A DNA stretch of 25,436 bases from a virus, in IMG/VR virus record IMGVR_UViG_3300048591_000144, positions 1 through 25,436 of that record. One strand, written 5' to 3'. Below the pieces are notes generated by a model. The model ran no database searches, was not told the DNA's origin, and was given only the letters and a program-made list of their open reading frames with translations. The translations under genes and the position numbers were made by a program. This document shows, in pieces, positions 1-7,518 of this stretch (positions within the stretch are counted from its first letter, which is position 1; each line of letters opens with the position of its first letter).

Positions 1-2
1 TG

Positions 3-377
3 GAGAACGGCGCGGTGAAGAAGCACGGCCTGAATGGCGCGAAGGGCGACGCGAAGCAGGGCCTCGGGCGCGACGTCGTGCACCTCGGCGGCAACAGCGG
101 CTATCAGGCGATCAACCTCGCGTTCCTGTGGGGCGCGCGCCGCATCGTTCTCCTGGGGTTCGACATGCAGCACACCGGCGGCAAGGGCCACTGGCACGGC
201 GACCATCCGGGAAAGAAGGGCGTGAAGCCACCCGTGCGCAACTGGGTGCCGCGCTTCACGCGGCTCGCCGAGGATCTCGCCGCCGAGGGCGTCGAGGTCG
301 TCAACGCGACGCGCGAGACGGCGCTGCGGTGTTTCCCGCTCGTGCCGCTCGAAACCGCGCTCGGGGGTGATCGATGA
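3..377 (+). CDS. MptE/sialyltransferase-like phage protein, C-terminal part
   Basis: The reading frame is open at the left window edge, so the true start lies upstream and only the last ~125 residues are visible. They contain GGNSGYQAINLA followed by GARRIVLLGFDMQ and then HWHGDHPG. This arrangement occurs in small phage proteins resembling the DUF115/MptE or sialyltransferase-like Rossmann-type fold. The final part (EGVEVVNATRETALRCFP) is typical of the end of that fold. It sits directly before the head-tail connector gene (ATGA overlap) and near a GT9-like glycosyltransferase and a methyltransferase, so a role in building or modifying a glycan is plausible. Substrate and reaction cannot be read from this fragment. 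The GTG at position 15 is only the first possible start in the window, not the real one. Confidence 0.6.
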   Translation, partial: ENGAVKKHGLNGAKGDAKQGLGRDVVHLGGNSGYQAINLAFLWGARRIVLLGFDMQHTGGKGHWHGDHPGKKGVKPPVRNWVPRFTRLAEDLAAEGVEVVNATRETALRCFPLVPLETALGGDR

Positions 378-733
378 GTGTCGTGCTGCTCGAGGAGGTC
401 AAGGCGCACCTGCGGGTCGTGCACGACGCCGACGATGCGCTGATCCAGTCGCTGCTCGATGCCAGCGAGGAAGAGGCCAAGCGCTTCCTCAACCGCACGC
501 AGCTCCCAACGCTGCCGGTGGACTACCCGCCGGAGTACGCGAGCGAGGAAGCGGAAAGCCCGGTGTCGGAGGACGTGCCGTCGTCGGAAGACCCGATCGC
601 CGGTGACGCGCGCACAGCGATCTACCTGCTCGTGCAGGCCAGGTACGACGCCGTTGGCGCAGACGAGATGGCGAAGCTGCGCGCCGCGGCCGAGACGCTC
701 CTGATGCCGTACCGCGTGGGGCTGGGGGTCTGA
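374..733 (+). CDS. Head-tail connector protein, HK97 gp6-like
   Basis: 119 residues. The N-terminus (LLEEVKAHLRVVHDADDALIQSLLDASEEEA) has the pattern of the phage gp6-like connector family: a helix, an 'LRV..D.DD..I..LL.AA' motif and a second helix. A variable acidic loop (about residues 53-76) is followed by a C-terminal helix (ARTAIYLLVQARYDA). These proteins form a ring under the portal and join the head to the tail. The ATG overlaps the stop of the upstream gene as ATGA, and the stop overlaps the next ATG as TGATG, so translation is probably coupled. The 53-76 stretch, rich in Glu, Ser and Pro, is longer than in compact family members. Family assignment is by pattern only. Confidence 0.82.
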   Translation: MSVVLLEEVKAHLRVVHDADDALIQSLLDASEEEAKRFLNRTQLPTLPVDYPPEYASEEAESPVSEDVPSSEDPIAGDARTAIYLLVQARYDAVGADEMAKLRAAAETLLMPYRVGLGV

Positions 734-1065
734 TGCAGACGCAGCGCCTGCGCCACCGCATTGACATCGACGAGCGCACGCTGGTCGAGGATCCGATGGG
801 CGGGTCGTCGCTCACCTGGGCGCCGTTCGCAACCGCCGTGCCGGCCGAGGTCGCGCCGCTGTCCGCGCGCGAGTTCCTCTCGGCGAACCAGACGCACGGC
901 GAGGTCACGGCGCGCATCACGATCCGCTGGATGGACGGGCTCGACGCGACGATGCGCATCCGCCACGGCGACACGGTCTACAACATCGCCGGCGTGCTGC
1001 CGGATGCGAAGTCCGGCCGCGAGCACATCACGCTTCCGGTCACGGCGGGGGTCAACGAGGGATGA
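733..1065 (+). CDS. Head-tail adaptor / head closure protein
   Basis: 110 residues. It begins RLRHRIDIDERTLVEDPMGG and continues with W.PFATAVPAEV.PLSAREF, then ARITIRWMDGLDATMRI and a 'VYNIAGVLPDAKSGREHITL' ending. This is the hallmark layout of the SPP1 gp16 / phage head-tail joining family: a small beta-barrel that closes the connector after DNA packaging and forms the interface for the tail. It follows the gp6-like connector by a TGATG overlap, the usual order in HK97-type modules. The next start (ATG 1062) overlaps its stop as ATGA. Confidence 0.85.
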   Translation: MQTQRLRHRIDIDERTLVEDPMGGSSLTWAPFATAVPAEVAPLSAREFLSANQTHGEVTARITIRWMDGLDATMRIRHGDTVYNIAGVLPDAKSGREHITLPVTAGVNEG

Positions 1066-1961
1066 GTCGCCTGTATGTTCGCGGCATGCACGGCCTGGGC
1101 GACAACCTGCATCAGCGCGGCGTGTTGCGCCAGCTCGCCGAGCGTCACGACGAGATCTGGCTCGAGACGTCGTGGCCGAGCGTCTATCACGACATGCCGG
1201 CGATCCGGTGCGTCGCCAAGGGCACGAGCCTGCGTACGCAGCTGAAGAACGCGCGACGCCAGGCGGGGCTCTTTCGCCGCGCGCCGGCGATCGGCGGGCA
1301 GCTGCGCATCTGGTACGCGCCGCAGGACGTTCGCCATACGGGATCGGTGCTCGCCGCGATGTGCGCGAACGCCGGGGTGGATCCAGAGCGCGCCGACTTC
1401 CGGCTGCCGGTGCCGCAGGAATGGAGCGACCAGGCGCGCCGAATCGTGGGCGCGACCGATCGCCCGATCCTCGTTTACCGGCCGCTCGTCGAGCGCACGG
1501 AGTGGGGCGGGTGCCGCGCGCGTAATCCGGAGACGCGGGCCTACGCCGAGCTTTTCGCGCGCGTGCGCGAGCGCTACTTCGTTGTGTCGGTCGCCGATCT
1601 CGTGCCGCGGGTGGAGTGGATGGTGAGCGAGCCGATTCAGGCGGACGCGACGTTCCACGCCGGCGAGCTGCACTTCGAGGCGCTGGTCGGGTTGTTCTCG
1701 CTCGCCTCGCTCGTCTGGTGCTCGCCGGGTTTCGCCGCGCCGTTGGCGCAGGCGGTCGGAACGCCGGTCGTGTGCGTCTTCGGCGGCTACGAGTCGAGCC
1801 GGTCGTTTTCCCTGGGCGCGCGCTTCACGCCCTACCTCGGCATCGATCCGATCGAGCCGTGCGAGTGCTTTCAGCATCAGCACAGCTGCCGCAAGGCGAT
1901 CGACCTGGCCGCGGCGGCGCAGCGCGTCGACGAGTTCATGAGCTTGCGGGAGGCTGCTTGA
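1062..1961 (+). CDS. GT9-like glycosyltransferase
   Basis: 299 residues. The N-terminus (LYVRGMHGLGDNLHQRGVL) resembles the start of GT-B heptosyltransferase-like (GT9) enzymes, where a glycine loop and a G-D motif open the first Rossmann domain. The C-terminal domain has the donor-site pattern: LVGLFSLASLVWCSPGFAAPLAQAVGTPVVCVFGG (residues about 207-240), where a conserved residue set before 'A.A.G.P.V.LFG' contacts the nucleotide sugar. A cysteine cluster near residue 270 (PCECFQHQHSC) is also seen in GT9-type proteins. The gene is locked into the head-tail cluster by ATGA overlaps on both sides (its stop overlaps a TTG start). A cargo gene modifying the virion surface or host lipopolysaccharide is the natural inference. 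No signal peptide or membrane segment is visible. Confidence 0.75.
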   Translation: MSRLYVRGMHGLGDNLHQRGVLRQLAERHDEIWLETSWPSVYHDMPAIRCVAKGTSLRTQLKNARRQAGLFRRAPAIGGQLRIWYAPQDVRHTGSVLAAMCANAGVDPERADFRLPVPQEWSDQARRIVGATDRPILVYRPLVERTEWGGCRARNPETRAYAELFARVRERYFVVSVADLVPRVEWMVSEPIQADATFHAGELHFEALVGLFSLASLVWCSPGFAAPLAQAVGTPVVCVFGGYESSRSFSLGARFTPYLGIDPIEPCECFQHQHSCRKAIDLAAAAQRVDEFMSLREAA

Positions 1962-2548
1962 AGATCGAACGCAACCGGCCGTCGGTGAAGGTGACGCCAC
2001 GCGGCTACGACACGACGGGGCTTCCGCGGCGCTTCTTCAACGCCGGCGAGCTGGACGTCTGGCTGCACCTGGTCGAGTCGGTATCGCCGGAGATCGTAAT
2101 CGAGTTCGGGGTGCACGAGGGCCGCAACGCGGCGGCAGCCTTTCGAAACATCGCCTCGATCTGGCGATACGTCGGCGTGGACGTCACGCCCGGCTATCGC
2201 TCGCGCATGCCAGTGCAGCGGCTCGAGGTGCCGGCAACGCCGGGGCGCCTCGTGCGCTCCGATCGCCGCTTCGAGCTGATCGTGCGCCCGAACGGCACGC
2301 TGGATCTCGTGGCCGACGATCTGCCGATGGCCGACGTCGTCTTCATCGACGCGGACCACTCGCGGGTGTGCGTGGAGCACGACTACACGCTCGCGCGCCA
2401 GGTGCTGCGCCCGGGCGGGATGGTGATCTTCCACGACGACAACGGGTTGCCGCAGGTCGAGGTGACGCAGACGCTGAACGACCTGTGCGAGCGCGGAGAG
2501 GAGATCGTGCACGTCGCCGACACGTGGCTGTCGTTCGTGAGGCCTTGA
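1958..2548 (+). CDS. Class I SAM-dependent methyltransferase (Methyltransf_24-like)
   Basis: 196 residues from a TTG start. I chose TTG 1958 because GGGAGG ends 4 nt upstream and the start overlaps the previous stop (TTGA); the open frame continues upstream only as an out-of-frame overlap with the glycosyltransferase gene. Motif I is IVIEFGVHEG (E49, G51, G55), followed by VGVDVTPGY (acidic D75 at the end of strand 2). Next come DVVFIDADHS near residue 127 and LRPGGMVIFHDD, the signature of Methyltransf_24-type SAM enzymes that act on sugars or small molecules. It directly follows the glycosyltransferase, so a partner role in decorating the same glycan is likely. Substrate unknown. Confidence 0.8.
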   Translation: MKIERNRPSVKVTPRGYDTTGLPRRFFNAGELDVWLHLVESVSPEIVIEFGVHEGRNAAAAFRNIASIWRYVGVDVTPGYRSRMPVQRLEVPATPGRLVRSDRRFELIVRPNGTLDLVADDLPMADVVFIDADHSRVCVEHDYTLARQVLRPGGMVIFHDDNGLPQVEVTQTLNDLCERGEEIVHVADTWLSFVRP

Positions 2549-3021
2549 TGGCGCGCACCGTCGTTCGGGTTGAAGGGCTGCGCGAGCTGGGCGAGTCCAT
2601 GCGCGCGCTCGGGCGGGAAACGTCGCTGAAGATCGCCGGCTCGATGACGAGTGCCGCTGCGAAGGTGGTCAAGGAGGACGCGATCCGCCGTGCGCCCGAG
2701 CACGACGTGCCGCACGAGGTGGACGGCGTTCTCGTGCAGCCCGGGAACCTCAAGCGCAACATCGTCGCGAAGAAGGTCTCGAAGAACAAGACGACCCTCA
2801 CGTCGGCGCACATCGTAACCGTTCGCGGCAAGAAGAAAGACGGATACGCCGCGCGCTACGGGCGCCTGCAGGAGTTCGGCACCGTGCACCACGCACCGCA
2901 GCCGTTCCTGCGCCCGGCGTTCGATGCGAACCGGATGCAGGCCGTGCAGGCGATGAAGAAGACCGGCGAGCGCCGGATCGCGGCCGCGGTGAAGAAGGCA
3001 GCGAAAGGGGTGAAGCGATGA
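2548..3021 (+). CDS. HK97 gp10-like head-tail/tail protein
   Basis: 157 residues, ATG at 2548 overlapping the previous stop (TGATG). The N-terminus is VRVEGLRELGESMRALG; helix 1 contains a lysine-rich stretch leading to KEDAIRRAPEHDVP. The C-terminal hallmark YGRLQEFGTVHHAPQPFLRPAFDAN matches the HK97 gp10 family ('.EFGT...P.PFLRPA.'). These proteins sit at the junction of head and tail in HK97-type siphoviruses. A basic tail (EKRRIAAAVKKAAKGVKR-like) closes the protein. It overlaps the following gene by ATGA. Confidence 0.88.
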   Translation: MARTVVRVEGLRELGESMRALGRETSLKIAGSMTSAAAKVVKEDAIRRAPEHDVPHEVDGVLVQPGNLKRNIVAKKVSKNKTTLTSAHIVTVRGKKKDGYAARYGRLQEFGTVHHAPQPFLRPAFDANRMQAVQAMKKTGERRIAAAVKKAAKGVKR

Positions 3022-3401
3022 CGACGCAGGCGCAGTTGCTGACGGCAGTCGTCGCCGCGCTGCGCCCGCTCGTGGGCAATCGCGTCTACACGCGCACGTT
3101 CCTGCAGCCTTCGGGCCTGCCGACGTGGCCGGCGATTCGACTGTCGGTCGTCAGCGCGGTGCCGTACCCGGATGCGTGCGGTGACGGCGGCGACGAGGGC
3201 GCGGACTTCCGGCTGCAGGTCGACGTGGCGCACGCGGCCTCCGCCGGCGAGACGGCGATCCAGACGCTGCGGGCGTCGGTGAAGGCGGCGATGACCGCGC
3301 TCGGCGCCGAGTACGCATGGGCCGGCGAGTTCAACGACTACGACGAGGCGACAAAGACGAACCGCGTCGCGCTCGACTACCTGGTGTACCTCAGTACCTG
3401 A
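3018..3401 (+). CDS. Tail completion/terminator protein, DUF3168 family
   Basis: 127 residues. The pattern is 'LLTAVVAALRPLVGNRVYTRTFLQPSGLPTWPAIRLSVV', then FRLQVDVAHAASAGETAIQTLRASVKAAM, and an ending LDYLVYLST. Together they match the DUF3168 family of phage tail-completion proteins, which cap the tail tube and bind the head connector. It is the last gene before two terminator-like hairpins, so it closes the head-tail joining block. It starts with ATG 3018 in an ATGA overlap with the gp10-like gene. Confidence 0.82.
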   Translation: MTTQAQLLTAVVAALRPLVGNRVYTRTFLQPSGLPTWPAIRLSVVSAVPYPDACGDGGDEGADFRLQVDVAHAASAGETAIQTLRASVKAAMTALGAEYAWAGEFNDYDEATKTNRVALDYLVYLST

Positions 3402-3404
3402 TTC

Positions 3405-3427
3405 CCCGCCTCGAGCGGGTTTCTTCT
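3405..3427 (+). terminator. Terminator-like hairpin after DUF3168 gene
   Basis: Stem CCCGC (3405-3409) and GCGGG (3415-3419) with a 5-nt loop, followed by TTTCTTCT. Weak to moderate as an intrinsic terminator: the stem is only 5 bp, but it is all GC and a T-rich run follows at once. Confidence 0.5.
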
Positions 3428-3428
3428 C

Positions 3429-3454
3429 GGCCGCCTTCGTGCGGCCTTTTGTTC
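3429..3454 (+). terminator. Second terminator-like hairpin before tail tube gene
   Basis: Stem GGCCGC (3429-3434) and GCGGCC (3441-3446), a 6-nt loop, then TTTTGTTCTT. With the hairpin at 3405-3427 it forms a tandem pair in a 67-bp gap, one of the few breaks in the overlapping late operon. It may let part of the transcripts stop so that the tail tube gene is set apart in dosage, or act as an RNA processing or stability element. Confidence 0.6.
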
Positions 3455-3468
3455 TTCAGGAGGCCGAC

Positions 3469-4125
3469 ATGGCAGGCGGAAAGCGTCACAAGTTCCACGG
3501 TTCGACGTTTCAGATCATCACCGGCTTCGACGAGGATTCGCCGAACCCCGCGATCACCGGCGTCACCGCGGCGAATCCGCCCGTGGTCACGGCGGCCGGG
3601 CACGGCTTGTCCGATGGCGACGTCGTGAAGATCACGGGCGTGCTCGGGATGGTCGAGCTGAACGACGAGATTTTCATTGTGCAAGCGAAGACGAACGACA
3701 CCTTCGAGCTGGCCGACGTGAGCGGTGCGAGCTACGGCGCGTACACGAGCGGCGGCGAGATCCAGAAGGCGACGTTCTCCAACTTCTGCGAGCTGACGAA
3801 CTACAACCGCCAGGGCGGCACTTCGCCGGAGATCCCGGCGACCTCGGCGTGCTCGACGGCGCAGGAGTTCGAGATCGGCCTGCCGGATTACGGCACGACG
3901 CAGATCGACTACAACTTCGCGCCGCGCACCGCCGTGCAACTCGCTGTGCAGGAAGCGTACGACTCGGGCGACAAGATCGCCACGCGCGTCACGCTGCCCA
4001 AGTCCGGCGGCACGATGGTCCAGCTCGGCTACATCCAGCAGACGAGCGAGAACGCCGGCGTCGGCGGCCTGTGGGTCGGGTCGCTGACGATGCGCAACAC
4101 CGGGCCGCGGGCGGACTTCGCATGA
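3469..4125 (+). CDS. Major tail (tube) protein with FCCH-like insertion
   Basis: 218 residues. The start is ATG 3469, 5 nt after AGGAGG (3458-3463), the best ribosome-binding site in the window and fitting for an abundant structural protein. The C-terminal half (FCELTNYNRQGG, then QIDYNFAP, then GYIQQTSENAGVGG and a final LTMRNTGPR) has the layout of siphovirus tail tube subunits. Residues about 27-95 (ITGVTAANPPVVTAAGHGLSDG to SGASYGAYTSGG) resemble the small beta-rich domain often labelled 'ubiquitin-activating E1 FCCH' that decorates phage tail proteins. The position between tail completion protein and the G/T chaperones confirms the role. The stop overlaps the next start as ATGA. Confidence 0.82.
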   Translation: MAGGKRHKFHGSTFQIITGFDEDSPNPAITGVTAANPPVVTAAGHGLSDGDVVKITGVLGMVELNDEIFIVQAKTNDTFELADVSGASYGAYTSGGEIQKATFSNFCELTNYNRQGGTSPEIPATSACSTAQEFEIGLPDYGTTQIDYNFAPRTAVQLAVQEAYDSGDKIATRVTLPKSGGTMVQLGYIQQTSENAGVGGLWVGSLTMRNTGPRADFA

Positions 4126-4442
4126 ACCGCGAGGACCTGATTGCCGCGATGCAGGCGACGGCTGCACAAGCGCCTCGGCCGGTGACGGTGCCTGGCTGGG
4201 GAGAGGTCTTCGTGCGCTCGGTCACGGTCGAAGAGATCGAGGCGCAGACCGAGGACACCGAGGGTGCGAAGGACAAGCACAAGATCGCGCGCGGCGTTGC
4301 GCGCGTGCTGTGCGACGCCGAGGGCAACGCGCTGCTGGATCCGGCGAACGAGGAGCACGTCAAGCTCCTCGCCAAGCAGCCGTGGCCGCTGCTGCGCCGG
4401 ATCCTCGCCGTCTCGGATAAGGGCGCCGACCCGGGAAACTGA
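4122..4442 (+). CDS. Tail assembly chaperone G-like protein
   Basis: 106 residues, ATG in an ATGA overlap with the tail tube gene. It looks like the small helical tail assembly chaperone (lambda gpG role): N-terminal VTVPGWGEVFVRSVTVEEIE, a Glu/Lys-rich middle and C-terminal VKLLAKQPWPLLRRIL helices. These bind the tape measure protein and recruit tail tube subunits. The last two sense codons, GGA and AAC, complete a GGGAAAC slippery heptamer directly before the TGA stop, so some ribosomes shift -1 to make the longer G-T product. Confidence 0.8.
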   Translation: MNREDLIAAMQATAAQAPRPVTVPGWGEVFVRSVTVEEIEAQTEDTEGAKDKHKIARGVARVLCDAEGNALLDPANEEHVKLLAKQPWPLLRRILAVSDKGADPGN

Positions 4443-4750
4443 CGCCGCGCCGGGAGTTCCTGCACGACCTGGCGCTCGAGCTCGGGATGCCGACGACGAC
4501 GCTCGCGCGCGTGATGACCGAGCGCGAGTTCCGCGGCTGGCAGGTCTACGCCGCACGTCGAATGCTGCCGACGCGGCGCATCGAGTTCTACCTCGCGCAG
4601 ATCGCGCTCTTGATCGCGCGGACGATGGGCAACAACCAGGAGGCGACGTTGGCGGACTTCCTTTTCGATCCGGATGCCGAGCCGTCGGAAGACGAGCTCG
4701 AAGCGGCGAAGGAAGCATTCGACTTCTCGCCGCGCAACGCGAAGGACTGA
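4122..4750 (+). CDS. Tail assembly chaperone G-T fusion by -1 frameshift
   Basis: Shares the 106 residues of the G-like protein, then slips -1 at 4433-4439 and continues from codon CTG at 4439 to the TGA ending at 4750, adding 103 residues (209 total). The added part (LTPRREFLHDLALELGMP, then VMTEREFRGWQVYA) resembles the lambda T / DUF4035 pattern 'LA.E.G....L...M...EF..W...'. This frame is closed upstream by TAA at 4418, so the T part has no strong start of its own before the ATG at 4487, which lies within the conserved region. In lambda-like phages the G-T protein binds the tape measure and tail tube subunits and is absent from the finished virion. Function follows from synteny and the slippery site. 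Confidence 0.85.
4433..4439 (+). promoter_or_regulatory. -1 programmed ribosomal frameshift site GGGAAAC
   Basis: The heptamer fits X XXY YYZ (G GGA AAC) in the frame of the G-like gene, and the stop TGA (4440-4442) follows at once. Slippage gives GGG AAA CTG, exactly the frame of the T part. A Shine-Dalgarno-like AAGGG at 4419-4423 lies 9 nt upstream, and a possible downstream stem GCGCC (4447-4451) with GGCGC (4471-4475) could stimulate slipping. The lambda G/T site is GGGAAAG. Confidence 0.9.
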
Positions 4751-4753
4751 GGC

Positions 4754-6904
4754 ATGGCATCGTCTCTCGGCAGCCTGGTTGTCTCGCTTGGGCTGGACGC
4801 GGCGCAGTTCGTCGACGGCCTGACGAAGAGCGAATACCAGGCGCGTGCGTTCGTGCGCAACGTCACCGCGACGACGACGCGCATGGTGGGCGTGTTCGCT
4901 GCGGTCGGCGTCGCCGCGGGTGGTGCGCTGGCCGTGCTCGGGAAGGCGGCCGGTGCGATCGCGGTGTATCAGGATCTCGCTGACCAGGTGGGCGATACCG
5001 CCGAGGCGGTCGCCGGGCTGCAGCTCGCTGCCGACTTGAGCGGACAGGGGCTTGACACGGTCGCGCGCGCGTCGGTGAAGCTCACTGACGCGCTGGCGAA
5101 GGCCGACGACGAGAGCAAGGGCGTCGGCGCGGCGCTCGCGGCGATCAACGTGCCGCTGGACGAGTTCAAGCAGCTCGACCCGGTCGCGCAACTCGAGCGC
5201 GTCGCGCAGGCGCTGGCGGGGTTCGAGGATGGCGCCGGCAAGACGGCGGTCGCCGTTGCGCTCTTCGGCCGCGCAGGCGCCGAGCTGATCCCGTTCCTGA
5301 ACGACCTGGCCGAGACCGGCGGGCGGAACCTGCGCCTGACGAAAGAGCAGATCGCAGCGGCCGACGACTACGCGAAGAAGTACGACCGCCTGAAATCGGA
5401 GATCGCCGGCTTCGTGCAGGTGGTCACTGCCGAAGCAATCCCGGCGGCCTCGACGCTCGCGACCGAAATCGGAAACGTGCTTCGCGAATCGATGGGCGCC
5501 GGCGGTGCGCTGAAGACGCTCGCCGCCGATGGCTCGATTCGCCGATGGTCGGAGAACGCTGCGGTCGCGATGGCCGTCGTTGTCGAGTCGTTCGTGTTCG
5601 CGGCGAAGGCTGCGCGCGTGACGGTCAACGCTTTCGGCGCCGCGTTCTCGGACGTGAAGCTCGGTGGCACGGTAGCCAAGAACATGTTCGGCGGGTTCCT
5701 GTTCGAGTCGAATCGAAAGGATCTCGCCGACGCACTGGCCGATCGAAACAAGACGGTTGCTGATTTCAACGCGCAGCTCGACGACCTCATCAATTACGAC
5801 GGCGCGAAGCTCAGTCGCACGCTGCGCGAGACGTTCGCCGCAGGTGATCTCGTCGGGCCGCCGGCGCCCACGAAGACGAAGCCGACGCTACGCTTCACCG
5901 TGCCTGGCGCGGGCGGCAAGGGCGGCAAGGGCGCTGGCTCCATGTTCGGCGACATCGAGGACCAGGCGGCGCGCACGCGGCAGGCGGTCGCGAACCTGAT
6001 CTCGAATTCGGAGGTCGCCGCCGCGCGCGAGTACGCGCTGCAGATGGAGTTCCTCGACAAGCTCTTCTTCGACCTCGGGCTCGACGCGCAGGTGTACGAC
6101 TCGGCGATGAAGGGGCTCACGCACTCGACGGTGACGTTCGGCGAGGACGGCCGCAAGGCGCTCGAGGACCAGGCGTCGGCGTGGCTCGACACGCTCGATC
6201 CGCAGCGCGAGGTGAATCGAAACCTCGAGAAGCTCAACCGGATGCTCGAGGCCGGCATCGTAACGCCGGCGCAGGCCGAGGCACTTCGCAAGATGTTTGC
6301 CGACGCCAACAAAGAGCTGTCCGAGATGGATCAGTTCGCCATCGAGGCGGCACGCAACATTCAGGATGCCTTCGGCGACACGCTGTACGACGCGATGCAG
6401 GGCAATTTCGACGACATCGCGGGGAGCTTCAAGCGAATGATCGACCGGATGGTCGCCGAAGCGCTGGCGGCGCAGCTGGCGCGCAAGCTGATGGGCGACT
6501 TCGGCAAGACAGGCGAGATCGGCGGGTGGTTCGGCGCCGGGCTCAATTGGCTGCTCGGCGCGGGTGGCGGCGGCGGCTCAGGATTGCCGGTGCCCGTCGT
6601 CGCGAGCGCAGCGAACCCGTTTGGCGTGGCGGGACTCGCCGGCGGCGGCCCGGTCGAGGCAGGCGGCCTGTATCGCGTCAACGAGCGCCGCACGGAGATG
6701 CTCAGCGTCAACGGCAAGGACTACCTGATGGCGGGCGCCGCTGGGCGGGTGCGCCCGAATCCGCAGCTTACGATAGCCGGTGAGCAGCGTCCGGTCGTGC
6801 AGATGACGGTCTACGCCAACGACGCCGAAAGCTTCCGCCGCTCGGAGAATCAGATCGTCGCCGGGCTGGGCGCGCGCCTCGGCCGCGGGAGTCGCGTGCG
6901 ATGA
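4754..6904 (+). CDS. Tail tape measure protein
   Basis: 716 residues, 3 nt after the T frame. The N-terminus (SSLGSLVVSLGLDAAQFVDGL) is typical of tape measures of GTA-like and lambda-like tails. A hydrophobic segment (about residues 40-65, VGVFAAVGVAAGGALAVLG) and a second apolar stretch near residue 270-290 may help DNA entry through the membrane. The bulk is helical with AEL.PFLNDLAE and repeated Ala/Lys/Glu heptads. The C-terminus (GLAGGGPVEAGGLYRVNERRTEMLSVNG) is the 'GG.V..G..Y.V.E.G.E.' ending found in many tape measures. At the usual ~0.15 nm per residue it predicts a tail of roughly 105 nm. The stop overlaps the next ATG as ATGA. Confidence 0.93.
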   Translation: MASSLGSLVVSLGLDAAQFVDGLTKSEYQARAFVRNVTATTTRMVGVFAAVGVAAGGALAVLGKAAGAIAVYQDLADQVGDTAEAVAGLQLAADLSGQGLDTVARASVKLTDALAKADDESKGVGAALAAINVPLDEFKQLDPVAQLERVAQALAGFEDGAGKTAVAVALFGRAGAELIPFLNDLAETGGRNLRLTKEQIAAADDYAKKYDRLKSEIAGFVQVVTAEAIPAASTLATEIGNVLRESMGAGGALKTLAADGSIRRWSENAAVAMAVVVESFVFAAKAARVTVNAFGAAFSDVKLGGTVAKNMFGGFLFESNRKDLADALADRNKTVADFNAQLDDLINYDGAKLSRTLRETFAAGDLVGPPAPTKTKPTLRFTVPGAGGKGGKGAGSMFGDIEDQAARTRQAVANLISNSEVAAAREYALQMEFLDKLFFDLGLDAQVYDSAMKGLTHSTVTFGEDGRKALEDQASAWLDTLDPQREVNRNLEKLNRMLEAGIVTPAQAEALRKMFADANKELSEMDQFAIEAARNIQDAFGDTLYDAMQGNFDDIAGSFKRMIDRMVAEALAAQLARKLMGDFGKTGEIGGWFGAGLNWLLGAGGGGGSGLPVPVVASAANPFGVAGLAGGGPVEAGGLYRVNERRTEMLSVNGKDYLMAGAAGRVRPNPQLTIAGEQRPVVQMTVYANDAESFRRSENQIVAGLGARLGRGSRVR

Positions 6905-7518
6905 GCTTCATCGACGAACGCTTCCCCGAGAAGTGGGCACTGGATGCCGTGCGCTCGATCCTGTGGGTCAACGAGATCGTCGCCACGCGGAACCAGCGCG
7001 AGTCGCGCAACACGCCGTTCGCCTTCCCGCGCTACGAATGGGATCTGTCGATGGCGGCGAAGGTCGGCCGCGCTCGCGCCGAGTTCGATGACTGGTTCCT
7101 CGTGATGCGCGGGCAGGAGCACACCTTCCCGCTGCGCGACCCAGCCGACTACACGGTGCCCCGGCAGCGAATCGCCACCGGCGACGGGGCGACGAAGACG
7201 TTCCAGCTCGTCAAGACGCATACCGTTGGCGCCACCGCGTTCGATCGCGAGATCCAAACCCCCGTCACCAGTTCGGTGCGCGTGTGGGTGAACGGCGTCG
7301 AGCAGCTTTCTGGCTGGTCGGTGAGCCGTACGACGGGCATCGTCACCTTCACGGCGGCGCCGGCGGATGGCGCGGTGATCGAGGCGACGTGCGCGTTCGA
7401 CATGCGCGTGCGTTTCAATCAGGCACAACTTGACTGGCGCATTGCCGAGAAGAACGTCTCGAAGGGCTACCTGTGGGTCTGTCCGGGCCTCAAGTTGATC
7501 GAGGTAATCGGCGAATGA
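6901..7518 (+). CDS. Distal tail protein, DUF2460 (TIGR02217) family
   Basis: 205 residues. It opens FIDERFPEKWALDAV, a clear DUF2460/TIGR02217 signature, followed by NEIVATRNQRESRNTPFAFPRYEWDLS. A 'DWFLVMRGQEHTFPLRDPADY' motif comes next, then GDGATKTFQLVK and VWVNGVEQLSGWSVS. In gene transfer agents and related siphophages this is the first of four tail-tip proteins and forms the distal tail ring under the tape measure. The order DUF2460, DUF2163, NlpC/P60, hub in this window is the same as in Rhodobacter-type GTAs. The coding starts and stops overlap as ATGA at both ends. Confidence 0.93.
   Translation: MSFIDERFPEKWALDAVRSILWVNEIVATRNQRESRNTPFAFPRYEWDLSMAAKVGRARAEFDDWFLVMRGQEHTFPLRDPADYTVPRQRIATGDGATKTFQLVKTHTVGATAFDREIQTPVTSSVRVWVNGVEQLSGWSVSRTTGIVTFTAAPADGAVIEATCAFDMRVRFNQAQLDWRIAEKNVSKGYLWVCPGLKLIEVIGE

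Noticed and set aside
1616-1957. N-terminal extension of the methyltransferase
   Set aside because: It is Arg-rich, out of frame inside the glycosyltransferase, and the TTG at 1958 has a good GGGAGG site.
4487-4750. Independent gene starting at ATG 4487
   Set aside because: There is no good ribosome-binding site, the conserved T-type sequence begins upstream of this ATG, and the frame joins G exactly at a canonical slippery site.
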